Shown here: one piece after another, positions 44,887 to 56,153 of the stretch | Layout: each line of letters begins with the position of its first letter | Position numbering within the stretch: position 1 is the stretch's first letter | From: Ilumatobacteraceae bacterium | Lineage (GTDB): Bacteria > Actinomycetota > Acidimicrobiia > Acidimicrobiales > Ilumatobacteraceae | Reading direction: 5' to 3' | DNA: 64,000 nt | Assembly: GCA_022425725.1 (NCBI GenBank) | Contig: JAKMEY010000041.1 | Span: 51,193 to 115,192, forward strand | Translations under genes and position numbers: made by a program | The notes under the pieces: model-generated | Databases searched by the model: none | What the model saw: the letters and a program-made list of their open reading frames with translations, nothing else | What the model was told of the DNA's origin: nothing

Positions 44887-45993
44887 TCAGGCCTCGTCCT
44901 CCGATGAGCGACGCCAACGGAGATAACCCTCCATGAATTCGTCGAGATCACCGTCAAAAATGCCTGACACATTCGCCGACTCAACTTCGGTTCGCACATC
45001 CTTCACCATCTGGTACGGCTGCATCACGTATGAACGAATCTGGCTTCCCCAACCGACCTGGGCCTGCTTCCCACCGATCGCGTCGAGTTCTGCTTGATGT
45101 TCCTCTTCAATTTTGGCCGCCAACATGGCTTGAAGGCGTCCAAGCGCGCGTTCACGGTTTTGCAGCTGACTGCGTTCTTCCTGTGAAGAAGCGACAAGCC
45201 CGGTTGGCTCGTGAATCAGGCGCACCGCAGATGATGTCTTGTTGACGTGCTGGCCGCCTGCACCTGATGCGCGAAATACCTCCATACGAATATCTGCCTC
45301 GTTGATGTCGATATCGGGTGCGTCCATCACCGGCCACACCTGAACCGCCGCGAAACTTGTCTGCCGGCGACCCTGGTTATCGAACGGGCTGATGCGCACG
45401 AGGCGATGTGTTCCCCGCTCAGCGGTCATCAAACCGTATGCATAACGCCCAGTAATCGTGACCTCAGCAGAGTTGATACCTGCTTCAGTGCCCTCTGACT
45501 GATAGTTCAATTCGATTGCAAACCCACGACGCTCCGCCCACCGGCCGTACATACGAAGCAACATTTCAGCGAAGTCTTGGGCGTCAACTCCACCATCTTT
45601 TGCATTGATCTGCACAATGCACGCCGAGTCATCATGATCGCCGGTGAAGAGGCTGCGGAGTTCAAGTTGGTCGAGTTGGACAGCAACTGCAGCAATTGAC
45701 TCCTCGATTTCAGGCTCGAGGCTGGCATCATCTTCGTCGCGCGCAAGTTCATGCAACACCTCGACATCTGACACCGACGCAACGATTTGCGAATACGTAT
45801 CGACGTCATCTTTTACGGCCGCGTATTCAGCGTTGACCGCTTTGGCTTTATCGGCGTCATCCCACAGGTCTGGTCGGGAGATTTCGGCCTCCAGTTCTAC
45901 GAGTCGGTCACGACCTTCGGGAATATGCAGATACGAAGAGGCTTCGTCTACCCGGCGAACAAGGTCGCGAATGTCATCAGTAAAGTCGCGCAT
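44887..45993 (-). CDS. prfB: peptide chain release factor 2
   Basis: Terminates at UGA and UAA. 368 residues in one frame, so the +1 programmed frameshift used by many bacteria is absent. The codon-recognition tripeptide SPF is in RISPFDNQG and the catalytic GGQ in [12 protein letters not shown] weak AAGAGAG precedes the ATG. Lies 12 bp after secA and 40 bp before ftsE, the standard actinobacterial order. Confidence 0.96.
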   Translation of the reverse strand: MRDFTDDIRDLVRRVDEASSYLHIPEGRDRLVELEAEISRPDLWDDADKAKAVNAEYAAVKDDVDTYSQIVASVSDVEVLHELARDEDDASLEPEIEESIAAVAVQLDQLELRSLFTGDHDDSACIVQINAKDGGVDAQDFAEMLLRMYGRWAERRGFAIELNYQSEGTEAGINSAEVTITGRYAYGLMTAERGTHRLVRISPFDNQGRRQTSFAAVQVWPVMDAPDIDINEADIRMEVFRASGAGGQHVNKTSSAVRLIHEPTGLVASSQEERSQLQNRERALGRLQAMLAAKIEEEHQAELDAIGGKQAQVGWGSQIRSYVMQPYQMVKDVRTEVESANVSGIFDGDLDEFMEGYLRWRRSSEDEA

Positions 45994-46005
45994 CGCACTC
46001 TCTTG

Positions 46006-48795
46006 TCAGGCTGCGCCGTGGCAGTTCTTGAATTTTGAACCCGAACCGCAAGGACACGGAGCGTTTCGAGGTGTCTTCTCGAACGCGTCTTTCACCACCG
46101 TCTGCTGCTTCGCTGCAGGAGGAGGCGCAGCCGTCGGTGCCGGGGCACCCGATTCTTCCGCGACCGCCGCTGCCCGAGCTGAGGCAAATCCGCTTTCGTT
46201 CGACGACTCGCTGGAGGTCTGCTGCATATTCAGCACCTTTGGCGTGAGTTGAGGCTCGTCGGGCTGAGTGACCTGCACGTTCATCACATAACGAACAAAA
46301 TCTCTTGCAATACCGGCCATCATCGCGCCGAACATCTGGAAACCTTCGCGCTGCCATTCAACGAGCGGGTCTTTTTGGCCCATCGCTCGAAGGTTGATGC
46401 CCTCTTGCAGATAGTCCATCTCTTCGAGATGCTCTCGCCAACGCTGGTCGATAATGCGCAACATCACTTGGCGTTCGACCTGACGCATGACCTCTTCGCC
46501 AAGTTCAACCTCGCGCTGCTCGTAATGGTTGCGCGACTCTGCGAGTAGCACCTCGATGACTTCTTGCGAGGTGTGAAGGCGTCCGAGCTCTTCGGACGTT
46601 GCGGTCGTTGGCCAATACAGCGCAGTTTCTTTCAAGAGACCGTCGAGATCCCACTCGTCGGTGGCTGCCGACACACAGTGAACGCCAACGAGATCAGAGA
46701 CGGCGTCATCGAGGTACTCGTAGGCAGCAGAGCGAAGGTCGGCTCCCTCAAGTATCTGATCGCGCCGCTGGTAAATGATCTTGCGCTGCTCGTTCATCAC
46801 CTCGTCATATTTGAGGACGTTCTTACGAACTTCGGCGTTTTTCTGCTCGACGGTGGTCTGGGCACGTTCAATGGCCTTCGTCACCATCTTCGCTTCGATT
46901 GCCTCATCTTCATCAAAACGCCCCATTGCCCACTGCAGGGCGCCGGTGGCGAACAACCGCATCAGTTCATCATCGAGACTGAGATAGAAGCGGCTTTCCC
47001 CGGGGTCTCCTTGGCGACCAGAACGTCCACGCAACTGGTTGTCGATTCGACGGCTGTCGTGGCGTTCAGAGGCAATGACGCATAGGCCGCCGAGTTCCCT
47101 TACTTTCGTCCCCTCCTCACCGCATTCGGAGGAGAACCGGTTGAGGTGATGCTCGTAGCGCTCAAAGGCGGAGAGTCGTTGTTCGCGGAAGTCATCGGGC
47201 ATGTGCTCCAACGGCTGTGGAAGGGCGAAATCATCGACGAGCAACTCTTCGTCGAAGCCTTCCTTCAGCACCTCTCTCCGGGCGAGCAGTTCTGCGTTAC
47301 CACCGAGAAGGATGTCAACACCGCGACCCGCCATATTCGTTGCGACCGTGATCGACCCGAGCCGGCCTGCTTGAGCGACGATTTCTGCCTCTCGTGTGTG
47401 TTGTTTTGCGTTCAGCACCTCGTGGTCGATGCCGCGATCTCTCATCATCTTTGAGAGCAACTCGCTCTTTTCGACCGACGCCGTGCCGACGAGTACCGGT
47501 TGGCCAGTCTCATGGCGCTCAACAATGTCATCGATGACTGCGCTGAACTTTCCTATTTCGCTCTTGTAAATCAGGTCTGCCTGATCGAGTCGAGCAATCT
47601 CTCGATTCGTCGGAATGGGAACGACGCCGAGACCGTAGGTATTCATGAGCTCGGCTGCCTCGGTTGAGGCAGTACCGGTCATACCGGCAAGCTTGTCGTA
47701 CATCCGGAAGTAGTTCTGCAAGGTGATCGTTGCGAGGGTCTGGTTCTCCTCTTTGATCTTGACGCCCTCTTTTGCCTCCACTGCCTGGTGAATACCCTCA
47801 GACCAGCGGCGACCTTCGAGAATTCGACCGGTGAACTCGTCAACGATCTTTACGTCTCCGCCTTGGACGATGTAATCCTTGTCGCGGCGGTACAGCTCTT
47901 TTGCCTTCAACGCCACCGTGAACTGGTGAACGAAGTTTGACTGCACATCGTCGTAAAGGTTTTCAACTCCGAGCTCTTGCTCAACCTTCTCGATGCCGGG
48001 CTCGAGCGGAACAACAACTCGCTTATCTTCTTCAACCTCGTAGTCAACGTCACGGGTGAGGGTTCGCACAATCGACGCAAACCGGTAATACAACTTTGCG
48101 GCGTCGCCAACTCGCCCAGAAATGATCAATGGGGTTCGCGCCTCGTCGATAAGGATTGAGTCAACCTCGTCGACAATGCAGAACGAGTGGCCGCGTTGCA
48201 CTTTGTCACTCAACCGACCCGCCATGTTGTCGCGCAGATAGTCGAAACCAAATTCGTTATTCGTTCCGTAGGTGATATCGCAGCCGTAACTGGCGCGTTT
48301 CTGATCTGAGCCGGTCTTCACTCCAGGAATCACCAGGCCGACCTTCAAGCCGAGCCAGCGATGCAGCTGCCCCATCCACTCAGCATCTCGACGAGCGAGA
48401 TAGTCGTTTACAGTGACCAGGTGCACACCGTTGCCCGACAGCCCGTTGAGGTAGGCCGGCAGAGTTGACACAAGGGTTTTGCCCTCTCCGGTTTTCATTT
48501 CGGCTACCCAGCCGAAATGAAGCGCCGCACCACCCATCAACTGGACGTCGTAATGACGTTGTCCTAACACACGGGTGGCTGCTTCACGAGTAACTGCGAA
48601 CGCTTCGATGAGAAGATCGTCGAGCGTTTCGCCACGGTCAAGCCGCTCACGAAATTCAATGGTTTTATGACGCAAGTCATCGTCTGACAGCGACCCGATC
48701 GAGTCTCCAAGCGCGCCGATGTCGGGCACAATGCCCTCAAGAGCCTTTAGTTTCTTTCCCTCACCAGCGCGAAGGACGCGATCAAGAATTCCCAT
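46006..48795 (-). CDS. secA: preprotein translocase ATPase SecA
   Basis: Motor of Sec-dependent export. 929 residues. Walker [13 protein letters not shown] near 97, [19 protein letters not shown] (DEVD box), the [17 protein letters not shown] helicase motif (seen as [15 protein letters not shown]), [19 protein letters not shown] at the helical scaffold end, and a C-terminal zinc SEC-C tail [14 protein letters not shown]. Standard SecA1 type. TAGGCT lies 9 nt before the ATG. Confidence 0.97.
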   Translation of the reverse strand: MGILDRVLRAGEGKKLKALEGIVPDIGALGDSIGSLSDDDLRHKTIEFRERLDRGETLDDLLIEAFAVTREAATRVLGQRHYDVQLMGGAALHFGWVAEMKTGEGKTLVSTLPAYLNGLSGNGVHLVTVNDYLARRDAEWMGQLHRWLGLKVGLVIPGVKTGSDQKRASYGCDITYGTNNEFGFDYLRDNMAGRLSDKVQRGHSFCIVDEVDSILIDEARTPLIISGRVGDAAKLYYRFASIVRTLTRDVDYEVEEDKRVVVPLEPGIEKVEQELGVENLYDDVQSNFVHQFTVALKAKELYRRDKDYIVQGGDVKIVDEFTGRILEGRRWSEGIHQAVEAKEGVKIKEENQTLATITLQNYFRMYDKLAGMTGTASTEAAELMNTYGLGVVPIPTNREIARLDQADLIYKSEIGKFSAVIDDIVERHETGQPVLVGTASVEKSELLSKMMRDRGIDHEVLNAKQHTREAEIVAQAGRLGSITVATNMAGRGVDILLGGNAELLARREVLKEGFDEELLVDDFALPQPLEHMPDDFREQRLSAFERYEHHLNRFSSECGEEGTKVRELGGLCVIASERHDSRRIDNQLRGRSGRQGDPGESRFYLSLDDELMRLFATGALQWAMGRFDEDEAIEAKMVTKAIERAQTTVEQKNAEVRKNVLKYDEVMNEQRKIIYQRRDQILEGADLRSAAYEYLDDAVSDLVGVHCVSAATDEWDLDGLLKETALYWPTTATSEELGRLHTSQEVIEVLLAESRNHYEQREVELGEEVMRQVERQVMLRIIDQRWREHLEEMDYLQEGINLRAMGQKDPLVEWQREGFQMFGAMMAGIARDFVRYVMNVQVTQPDEPQLTPKVLNMQQTSSESSNESGFASARAAAVAEESGAPAPTAAPPPAAKQQTVVKDAFEKTPRNAPCPCGSGSKFKNCHGAA

Positions 48796-48823
48796 GCGGT
48801 CATGAGCCTATCGGCGGGTGCTC

Positions 48824-49534
48824 TCAGGCTGCCGCCCGATATCGCTCGCGAGGCGTCTCACGCCCTTCGGCAACGCGTTTAGGTGTCGCTGCGACCGCGG
48901 CTGCATGGATGTGGCTGACTCCAGCGGTTCTCAGGGCACCCGACGCCGCAGCAAGGGTTGCTCCGGTGGTGACAACATCATCGATCAACAACACCCGGGA
49001 ATAGTGGGTGCGCCACCCCCGAAAACCAGGGCCACTCCAACGCTCTGCACCGCTCCGGGTTTTCTGCTCTCCAGAGTCAGCCCTAACCAGGGTTCGAACA
49101 ACCGGAAGCCCGAGCTGAGCCCCGACCATGCGAGCCATCAACTCACTCGGATCAAAACCGCGCTCACGACGACGACGTGCCGTGGTAGGAACCCACGTGA
49201 CCGCGTGGACGTCAACCCCCGGAACGACGCCATCGCCGGTAATGCGCCGGGATAACAGGCCGCCGAGATATTTGGCTGCACCCCGATGATTCTTAAATTT
49301 CATTCCGTTGACAACGTCACGAAGACACCCGCTGAACTCGCCAACAATCGTGCGGTTGATCTCAACCGGTGAACCTGTCGAGACCGAACGCAACTGTTCG
49401 ATCATCGAGCATCGACACAACCGGCACACCTCGGCTCCGGCTCTGCCGCACGCCGCACAAGTTGGTGGACAGACCGCGTCGACGACCTGCGTAAGGACTC
49501 TTCGGCCGAATTGAAACAGATTGTTAAACACCAC
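48824..49534 (-). CDS. ComF-family phosphoribosyltransferase-like protein
   Basis: 236 residues (start GTG, with a second GTG next to it). N-terminal zinc-type CPPTCAACGRAGAEVCRLC and a type I PRTase motif VLLIDDVVTTGATLAAA. ComF proteins take part in DNA uptake in competent bacteria, but in Actinobacteria their role is unclear; no other competence gene is here. 28 bp upstream of secA. Confidence 0.9.
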   Translation of the reverse strand: MVFNNLFQFGRRVLTQVVDAVCPPTCAACGRAGAEVCRLCRCSMIEQLRSVSTGSPVEINRTIVGEFSGCLRDVVNGMKFKNHRGAAKYLGGLLSRRITGDGVVPGVDVHAVTWVPTTARRRRERGFDPSELMARMVGAQLGLPVVRTLVRADSGEQKTRSGAERWSGPGFRGWRTHYSRVLLIDDVVTTGATLAAASGALRTAGVSHIHAAAVAATPKRVAEGRETPRERYRAAA

Positions 49535-49570
49535 CTCGTCAGCATGACGAAAGGGTGTGACAGTCGGTGC

Positions 49571-51028
49571 TTAGTAGCGGTAGTGCTCTGGCTTGAACGG
49601 GCCCGATGGCTCGATACCGAGGTACTCGGCCTGCTCGTCGGTGAGTTTCGTCAACCGCACACCCAACGAGTCGAGGTGGAACGTTGCGACACGCTCATCG
49701 AGATGCTTCGGCAGCACATGAACACCGAGCGGATACCGATCGAGATGGTTAAACAACTCGATCTGGGCAAGCACCTGGTTCGAGAACGAACAACTCATCA
49801 CAAAGCTCGGATGACCGGTTGCACATCCCAGATTCACAAGGCGTCCCTCCGCGAGGACAATCACCTGATGACCATCATCGAACGTCCAAACGTCGGTTCC
49901 CGGCTTCAACTCATCACGAACCGCTCCTGAGCGAGCAAGTCCAGACATATCAATTTCGTTGTCGAAGTGCCCGATATTGCAGACGATTGCGTTGTGCTTC
50001 ATCTCACGCATGTGATCGATAGTGATGATGTCGGCGTTACCCGTCGCGGTGACGAACAAATCAGCATCTCCGACAACCTCATCGAGAGGAAGTACCTGCA
50101 AGCCCTCCATTGCGGCCTGCAGCGCGTTGATCGGGTCGATCTCAGTAACGATCACTCGGCAACCCTGGCCGCGCAGAGACTGAGCACAGCCCTTACCGAC
50201 ATCGCCGTACCCGCAAACGACCGCGACCTTTCCGCCCAACATGATGTCGGTTCCACGACTAATCGAGTCGACCAGTGAGTGGCGACAGCCGTAGAGGTTG
50301 TCGAACTTCGATTTCGTGACCGAGTCGTTCACATTGATCGCCGGGAACAGCAACGTGTTGTCCTCAGCCATCTTGTAGAGCCGCTTCACACCGGTGGTGG
50401 TCTCTTCGGTGACACCCTTGATGAGCTTCGCCATGCGCGTCCACTTTGTCGGATCAGACTTCAGCGTGCGCTGCAACAGTCCAAGGATGACGGCAAGTTC
50501 TGCATTATTGGCCTCGGTAGGGTCAGGCACCTGTCCCGCTGCTTCGTACTCAACACCCTTGTGAAGTAGAAGCGTTGCATCGCCGCCATCGTCGAGGATC
50601 ATGTTGGGCCCGTCGTGACCCTCCCAGGTCATCATCTGCTCGGTGCACCACCAATATTCCTCAAGGGTTTCACCTTTCCAGGCAAAGACCGGCACGCCCT
50701 GCGGATCGTCTTCGGTGCCGTTAGGCCCCACGACAACTGCTGCCGCTGCGTGGTCTTGGGTGGAAAAAATGTTGCATGAAGCCCATCGAACCTCAGCGCC
50801 CAGCGCCGTCAACGTCTCAATGAGCACTGCGGTCTGAACCGTCATATGCAGCGATCCTGAAATGCGGGCCCCAGCAAGCGGCTTGGTGGAGGCATACTCA
50901 CGGCGAATTGCCATTAAGCCTGGCATCTCATGCTCAGCGAGCAACATCTCTTTGCGGCCAAATGGGGCCAGCGAAAGGTCAGCAACACGGAAATCTTGCG
51001 AAGCCGAAATACGGGTTTGAGTAGACAT
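49571..51028 (-). CDS. ahcY: adenosylhomocysteinase
   Basis: Reversible NAD-dependent hydrolysis of S-adenosylhomocysteine to adenosine and homocysteine. 485 residues from ATG 51028, behind a strong [35 protein letters not shown], the NAD loop [16 protein letters not shown], the typical insertion (about 150-190) of actinobacterial enzymes and the C-terminal [10 protein letters not shown] with NAD-contacting Lys and Tyr. The open frame 25 codons further upstream is not conserved. Confidence 0.96.
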   Translation of the reverse strand: MSTQTRISASQDFRVADLSLAPFGRKEMLLAEHEMPGLMAIRREYASTKPLAGARISGSLHMTVQTAVLIETLTALGAEVRWASCNIFSTQDHAAAAVVVGPNGTEDDPQGVPVFAWKGETLEEYWWCTEQMMTWEGHDGPNMILDDGGDATLLLHKGVEYEAAGQVPDPTEANNAELAVILGLLQRTLKSDPTKWTRMAKLIKGVTEETTTGVKRLYKMAEDNTLLFPAINVNDSVTKSKFDNLYGCRHSLVDSISRGTDIMLGGKVAVVCGYGDVGKGCAQSLRGQGCRVIVTEIDPINALQAAMEGLQVLPLDEVVGDADLFVTATGNADIITIDHMREMKHNAIVCNIGHFDNEIDMSGLARSGAVRDELKPGTDVWTFDDGHQVIVLAEGRLVNLGCATGHPSFVMSCSFSNQVLAQIELFNHLDRYPLGVHVLPKHLDERVATFHLDSLGVRLTKLTDEQAEYLGIEPSGPFKPEHYRY

Positions 51029-51117
51029 GGCGGTTCTCCTCGACTGAAGTCGTCTAATGAAGGTCTGATTGAGGAACGAGCCGGAGCCTCCTGGCCCGAT
51101 CACGACAGCCCGCCGAA
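51029..51117 (-). promoter_or_regulatory. inferred ~90-nt untranslated leader of ahcY
   Basis: A TAGGCT hexamer at 51124-51129 would start transcription near 51117, about 90 nt before the ATG, unlike the many leaderless genes here. The leader has a small hairpin CGACT-TC-AGTCG immediately before the GAGGAG, and a GAGG...CCTC pairing further up. It does not match the SAH or SAM riboswitch consensus that I know. Confidence 0.35.
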
Positions 51118-51160
51118 GACCTCAGCCTAACGTCGCGAATCGAAACCGTGACGGACGCTG

Positions 51161-51370
51161 TCAACCTGCCGCAATCGCAAGCAGTCGCTGCACCTCGTCG
51201 TCAGAGATCTGAGATGCCTCATCAATGAGCATCACCGGGATGTCGTCACGAACTGGATAGGTGCGAAGGAGCCGCTCGTTCAACAGCACACCCTCTGACT
51301 CGACATACACCAATGCACCCTTATCTTCAGGGCAGACCAAGATTTCAAGAAGCTGGGGGTCGAGTGACAT
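51161..51370 (-). CDS. Trm112-family protein
   Basis: 69 residues: LLEILVCPEDKGAL and TYPVRDDIPVMLIDEA are the Trm112/YcaR hallmarks. Only one Cys of the zinc set is left, as in bacterial members. Trm112 proteins activate methyltransferases in eukaryotes and archaea; the bacterial role is not known. AAGGAG lies 6 nt before the ATG. Between manB and ahcY, a conserved actinobacterial order. Confidence 0.9.
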   Translation of the reverse strand: MSLDPQLLEILVCPEDKGALVYVESEGVLLNERLLRTYPVRDDIPVMLIDEASQISDDEVQRLLAIAAG

Positions 51371-51429
51371 GTCGTCTCCTTTTCAGATCACCTAGAGCGT
51401 ACCGAGCAGTTGGTGTGCAAATAGCACAC

Positions 51430-52782
51430 CTATGCGGTGATGATGTCGAGCACTTCTGCGACATGAGCGTCACACGACGCGACGTCTGCAGCCTCAAGGT
51501 TCAATCGCAGTAGCGGTTCGGTGTTCGAGGGGCGGAGGTTGAACCACCACTCACCAGCATCAACGGTGAGCCCGTCGAGCTCATCGAGATCGCAATGCGA
51601 GTACGCCTCTCGAACCCGATCGATGACCACCGAGGGGTCGTCGACCACCGTGTTGATCTCGCCTGAAGCGACATACGGCTCGTGCGGCCTGCGCATCTCT
51701 GAAAGCGTCGAGCCCGAACGCGCTAGTTCAGAGATCATGATGAGACTCGCAATCAGACCCGAATCAGCTCTGAAATTGTTGGCAAAGTAATAGTGAGCCG
51801 AGTGCTCGCCACCAAACACGGCGTTTCGACTCGCCATCTCTGTTTTGATGTAACTGTGGCCAACACGAGTGCGAACCGGGTTTCCGCCATGCGCTGAGAT
51901 CGTTTCTGGCACCGCTTTCGAACAGATGAGATTGTGCAAAATCGTTGACCCCGGATGATCTCGCAGCATCGCCACTGCAAGAATCGCCGTCGTCACCGAC
52001 CCACTCAGCCCGACGCCCTTCTCGTCAACGATGAAGACCCGGTCGGCATCACCATCGAACGCCAATCCAATATCGAATCCGCCCGACACCACTCTCGCTT
52101 GAAGGTCTCGCTGGTTTGCTGGCTGCAACGGATCGGCCGGATGATTAGGAAACGTGCCGTCAAGATCTCCGTACATGACCTCAAGTTCGATCATCGGAAG
52201 TCTCTCAAAGAGTGCTGGCACCACTAGACCGCCCATGCCATTCGCCGTATCCGCTACAACACGCATCGGCTTCAATGCCGAGATATCAACAAATGACATG
52301 ACGTGATCGACAAACGCATCGAGCATGTCACGTTGTTCGCGTTGGCCACGCTCTGCCGCTACCTCTGGCACGTCTCCGTCAAGCATCGCCTGGGCAGCAT
52401 CACGAACATCTGCCAAGCCAGAGTCAATGCCGACAGGACGAGCCCCCGCCTGACAGAACTTGATGCCGTTGTACTGCGCAGGGTTGTGCGACGCCGTAAA
52501 AACAGCACCGGGCAAATCAAGGCTCCCTGAAGCGAAATAGAGAAGGTCGGTCGACACGAGACCGAGGTCGATCACATTGACACCTGCATCTTGTGCACCC
52601 TCGGCGAACGCATCTATAAACGCCGGCCCACTTGGCCGCATGTCTCGACCGACGACGATCGCATCTGAACCTACATATCGGGCAAACGCTGATCCAAGAG
52701 CCCGAGCAGTCGAAACATCGAACTCTTCAGGGACGACACCTCGAACGTCGTACGCCTTAACGATCCTGGAAAGATCTGCCAT
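51430..52782 (-). CDS. manB: phosphomannomutase/phosphoglucomutase
   Basis: 450 residues, alpha-D-phosphohexomutase. The phosphoserine loop is FTASHNPAQYNGIKF, the metal loop AFDGDADRVFIVDE, the sugar-binding loop GGEHSAHYYF and the C-terminal phosphate loop RPSNTEPLLR. Interconverts mannose-6-P and mannose-1-P, feeding GDP-mannose for envelope glycans; the nearby glycosyltransferases fit this. Leaderless-type promoter. Confidence 0.94.
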   Translation of the reverse strand: MADLSRIVKAYDVRGVVPEEFDVSTARALGSAFARYVGSDAIVVGRDMRPSGPAFIDAFAEGAQDAGVNVIDLGLVSTDLLYFASGSLDLPGAVFTASHNPAQYNGIKFCQAGARPVGIDSGLADVRDAAQAMLDGDVPEVAAERGQREQRDMLDAFVDHVMSFVDISALKPMRVVADTANGMGGLVVPALFERLPMIELEVMYGDLDGTFPNHPADPLQPANQRDLQARVVSGGFDIGLAFDGDADRVFIVDEKGVGLSGSVTTAILAVAMLRDHPGSTILHNLICSKAVPETISAHGGNPVRTRVGHSYIKTEMASRNAVFGGEHSAHYYFANNFRADSGLIASLIMISELARSGSTLSEMRRPHEPYVASGEINTVVDDPSVVIDRVREAYSHCDLDELDGLTVDAGEWWFNLRPSNTEPLLRLNLEAADVASCDAHVAEVLDIITA

Positions 52783-52789
52783 TACCGGA

Positions 52790-52795
52790 AGGCTA
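52790..52795 (-). promoter_or_regulatory. -10 element TAGCCT of manB
   Basis: Hexamer 7 nt before ATG 52782, in the 21-bp gap after the membrane-protein gene. Confidence 0.55.
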
Positions 52796-52803
52796 ACTGG
52801 CGA

Positions 52804-55356
52804 TTACGCAGTGCTGCTCTCGTTCACAGGAACGACATCGTCGGCGAGAGCATCATCAGCCGGTTCAACAGGTGCAGGTGACTGACCATGGTCGAGATCG
52901 CCCTCGCGACGCCAGCGAATACAAAGGCCGATGCCCGCAAGCGACAGCAGAACCGTCACCCAATCAAGGCCGGTGCGGGAATATGTCAGCGATACCTCGT
53001 TCCTCGTTGGTACGACCACCATTGCATTCGGAGCGATTCGGTACACCTCGTCGGCTCCTTCAACCGACCAGTTCGGAAAGTAACTCACCTTGATGAGCAC
53101 CGGCACCCCGGTCTGATCAACTTCAAAGTCGATGGTGTCCTGATCGATCACCACGTTGTCGATCGATACGGCTGGAAGCGAAACCTGGGTGATGGGCTCG
53201 GCAGGAACCACAATGTCGACGCGGCGCCCGGACCCCCCAGGTACACCTTCCTGCCGGCTCACATCGACTACTGCGTCAATGCGTTGCCATGACTCAGGGC
53301 CGTCATCAGCTGGCATCGCAGCCCAATCTGAAGGTTGCTGAAACCAACTCGTTCCGAGCTCAAGATGACGCTCACGTTGATCACCATCGCGCTCATTCAC
53401 CACCACTGGCTGCACTCCAAGCGGCACGACGATGTCGGAATTTGCTACCTCGTAGACCTCCCACGGGCCTGACGATGCGACGAGGGTCAACTCAGGCTGC
53501 TGCCGGGCTTCACCTTTTGCCTCATCGGTGCGCACCATGGCGTATTTCACGCCCAAGTCTTGAAGGTGCCGCACGCCAACTGAGGCGTTGTTATCAACAT
53601 ATCGAAGTTCACGTACAGGGTTCGATGACTGTTTTGACATTGCTGCAGTTGCCAAAAATGAGTACGGAGTGGTTCCAGATGCTTCAAAGAACAACGCCTC
53701 CATCGACCCGATACACCCGTCCGTCCAGAACGGCAAGAGCATCAGCGCCATCGTCGTGCCGTACTGACCGTTATCGGGGCTGTTCTCCCACAGCGCTCGG
53801 CCGCAGCCATGCGCCGGGTCACCACCGAGGGCTCCCATTGCCTCGACAATCGAGTGGTATTCGGTATATGCGGCACCGCGCCCTTCGTATCCGGTGAAGT
53901 TGTAGCTCGACCACCCATCTCCGGACGCTCTCACGTTTGTTGACGTCGCCTTAAACGGTCCCCAGCCATACACCTGTGCGTCATTGTGAGTGGTAATGCC
54001 TCCCCCTGGCAGCACCTGAAACATGAAGCCCAGCACGCTAAGAACGCAGAGAGCCGAAATTGCTCCAAAGCCCGTCGCAACGCGATGACCGACCGGGTTG
54101 ACCGCCTGCCGCTCCTTCACGACGTTCCACGCAACGTTCATGACCGCAACAGCACCAACCATCATCAGCATGTATCGAACAAGGTAGAGGAACGGCAACA
54201 ATCGAGGATTCCACAGCAGCCCGATCACGGGAAGCGAGTCGCGAGCCAAATACACCCCGGCAACGAGTACGAGACCGGTTATGCCAAGCGCGCTTCCGTT
54301 TTGATGGCGGCGAAGCACACTCCACGCGACCCCAATGATTGCAAGCACGGAGATGATGACGTCTAACGGCGCGGTCAATGGGAAAAACATGTCCCAGAAT
54401 GAATCCTCGGCTCCTTCTGGCCGAGGGCCGTATTTCATGTCGGTCATGTACTCGTGATTCATCAAGAACGGGCCAACCCACCACGCAACCAACAACAAGG
54501 CTGTAACCCCAGTTGTCAACACCCATCGCCAACGGTTGCGGTCGACCCACAGCGCGGTGAACACGAGTGCCGCCACTGCGATGAAAATGAGGACGATTCC
54601 ATGCGACACCGCAGCAGCTGCAATCAGTGCCGCTGTCCACACCCGGTATTTGCCAGTTCTCAAACCAGCAGCCAACCCACCAAGGGCAAGCATCGCCAAA
54701 GTCAGGGCGATCGAAAACGAGAATTCTCCCGCCATCGTCGACTTCAAGTTGCCGCCGTAGATCGTGAAACTCTCGTCAAGCAAGAAAGCGAGACCAGCAA
54801 AGGCAAACAGCTCGGGAATCGGAAACGCGAATTTTGCTAGACGGCCGAATCCCCAACATGCGGCAGGCAGCGTCAATAAGCCGAGCACACCGACGAGCTT
54901 CAACGCCACGCCATACGGGAGCAGCACATCGACCAGCACCACGGCAAGGGCTGGTAACACCATATAGAACCGGTACGCCGGCATGCCGCCGTACCAGTCC
55001 ATTGTCCAACCGTTGAGGCGAAAGCCCGGCAGCAGGTGGTCTCGCAGGAATGCTGGGCCCCACACATGGGCTCCGAAGTCGCCACCGGTCGGCGTGTTGT
55101 CGTCAAAAATGAGGTCTGCGCCCGGACTCAATGGATTGAGGTGAACGACGTTCATCATGATCGTCGTCGTCACCGCAAGCGAGAACGCCGTAAACGAACA
55201 CTTCCAGATGCGACTCGAATCCCACTCTGACGTCAGCCAACGACGTGGACGCTGGGTAAGCCGCAGGAGTACTCGCTGCACTAGCGACGGTGCGCGGGAA
55301 GCGATTTCGCCATCATCAATGTCGGAACCCTCGTGTGCCTCGACCTCGCTACTCAC
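52804..55356 (-). CDS. large membrane protein, PTPS-related (GT-C-like) family
   Basis: 850 residues. Roughly ten membrane helices in the first ~450 residues, a long extracytoplasmic part, and a final helix near 815 followed by an acidic tail. GGDFGAHVWGPAFLRDHLLP and DWYGGMPAYRFYMVLPAL match the 6-pyruvoyl-tetrahydropterin-synthase-related membrane family, which has nothing to do with pterins and looks like a GT-C glycosyltransferase with an acidic residue in the first loop. Start GTG, with CAGACT 6 nt before. Probably extends or modifies an envelope glycan with a lipid-linked sugar; acceptor unknown. Confidence 0.83.
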   Translation of the reverse strand: MSSEVEAHEGSDIDDGEIASRAPSLVQRVLLRLTQRPRRWLTSEWDSSRIWKCSFTAFSLAVTTTIMMNVVHLNPLSPGADLIFDDNTPTGGDFGAHVWGPAFLRDHLLPGFRLNGWTMDWYGGMPAYRFYMVLPALAVVLVDVLLPYGVALKLVGVLGLLTLPAACWGFGRLAKFAFPIPELFAFAGLAFLLDESFTIYGGNLKSTMAGEFSFSIALTLAMLALGGLAAGLRTGKYRVWTAALIAAAAVSHGIVLIFIAVAALVFTALWVDRNRWRWVLTTGVTALLLVAWWVGPFLMNHEYMTDMKYGPRPEGAEDSFWDMFFPLTAPLDVIISVLAIIGVAWSVLRRHQNGSALGITGLVLVAGVYLARDSLPVIGLLWNPRLLPFLYLVRYMLMMVGAVAVMNVAWNVVKERQAVNPVGHRVATGFGAISALCVLSVLGFMFQVLPGGGITTHNDAQVYGWGPFKATSTNVRASGDGWSSYNFTGYEGRGAAYTEYHSIVEAMGALGGDPAHGCGRALWENSPDNGQYGTTMALMLLPFWTDGCIGSMEALFFEASGTTPYSFLATAAMSKQSSNPVRELRYVDNNASVGVRHLQDLGVKYAMVRTDEAKGEARQQPELTLVASSGPWEVYEVANSDIVVPLGVQPVVVNERDGDQRERHLELGTSWFQQPSDWAAMPADDGPESWQRIDAVVDVSRQEGVPGGSGRRVDIVVPAEPITQVSLPAVSIDNVVIDQDTIDFEVDQTGVPVLIKVSYFPNWSVEGADEVYRIAPNAMVVVPTRNEVSLTYSRTGLDWVTVLLSLAGIGLCIRWRREGDLDHGQSPAPVEPADDALADDVVPVNESSTA

Positions 55357-55415
55357 TCTGCCAGTCTGCCACGACCGGCAGAACGTTCACAGAACACCCA
55401 CCAGCGAGGCTCTAA

Positions 55416-56153
55416 TCATCCAAAGAGCAAAAGCGCAAAGATCCCGGTGGCGTTGAACGATGCATGTGTGATGATCGATGCACCAAGTCGGCCTGTTCGT
55501 AACAGCATGATCCCGAAGACAAGGCCGGCAACGGCAAGCCCCGGCAACTCCACAGGACGGAGATGGATGAGACCGAAAAAGATCGACGCAGCAAACAGCC
55601 CTCCAACGGGGCCAAACCTGGCTGAGGCAGAGCGCTGCAAGAGGCCCCGGTACACCAACTCTTCGACGAGCGGCGCACCCACTACCACCACGAGTACGAG
55701 GAGTACGGTCTTCCAGCCTCCGGCGGAATCGACAAGATCTTTCGCCGTTTCTTCAAGGGCAGAGCTATCAAAGGTTGAAGGCCAGATCGCCCTCAGCGGC
55801 ACATAGATCACCGGCACAACGATCACCTGAGCCAACACACCCACCGGAATACCGATGAGATCGATCCACCGAAACGACAGCCCAAACATTGTTCGAAAAT
55901 CGACCGCCTGCATGCGGCACACCGTCCACAACGCCACCAACAGGCAGGTCCACGACGCAACCGCCATTGCGGTCAACGTGAGGGTGCCGGTTCCATTTTC
56001 TGTCGACGAAACGGCGTAAATCACTCCCCCAAAAACAATGCCCCCGACCGACCAGCCGAGCGACCACAGTGCGAGCGCCTGCCCTAGCGGAACAGACGGA
56101 GATCGTTCAGACAGCGACACGCCAGCCGAGTTGCTGGATGCGTCGATCGACAA
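55416..56153 (-). CDS. CPBP-family intramembrane metalloprotease
   Basis: 245 residues, about eight membrane helices. Motif 1 EELVYRGLLQ with the Glu-Glu pair and Arg, motif 2 FGLIHLR and motif 3 HASFN give the catalytic set of the CAAX/CPBP (Abi) family. The ATG at 56153 overlaps DUF3499 by 47 bp; a GTG at 56120 (14-bp overlap) is a tidier start. Substrate unknown. Confidence 0.88.
   Translation of the reverse strand: MSIDASSNSAGVSLSERSPSVPLGQALALWSLGWSVGGIVFGGVIYAVSSTENGTGTLTLTAMAVASWTCLLVALWTVCRMQAVDFRTMFGLSFRWIDLIGIPVGVLAQVIVVPVIYVPLRAIWPSTFDSSALEETAKDLVDSAGGWKTVLLVLVVVVGAPLVEELVYRGLLQRSASARFGPVGGLFAASIFFGLIHLRPVELPGLAVAGLVFGIMLLRTGRLGASIITHASFNATGIFALLLFG

Noticed and set aside
44887..45993. 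Programmed +1 frameshift expected in prfB
   Set aside because: The gene is one uninterrupted frame with no internal UGA near codon 25.
48824..49534. Evidence for natural competence from comF
   Set aside because: comF alone is widespread in non-competent bacteria; no comEA, comEC or pilus genes are here.
51029..51160. SAH or SAM-IV riboswitch upstream of ahcY
   Set aside because: No match to the conserved core sequences I know; kept only as an uncharacterised leader.
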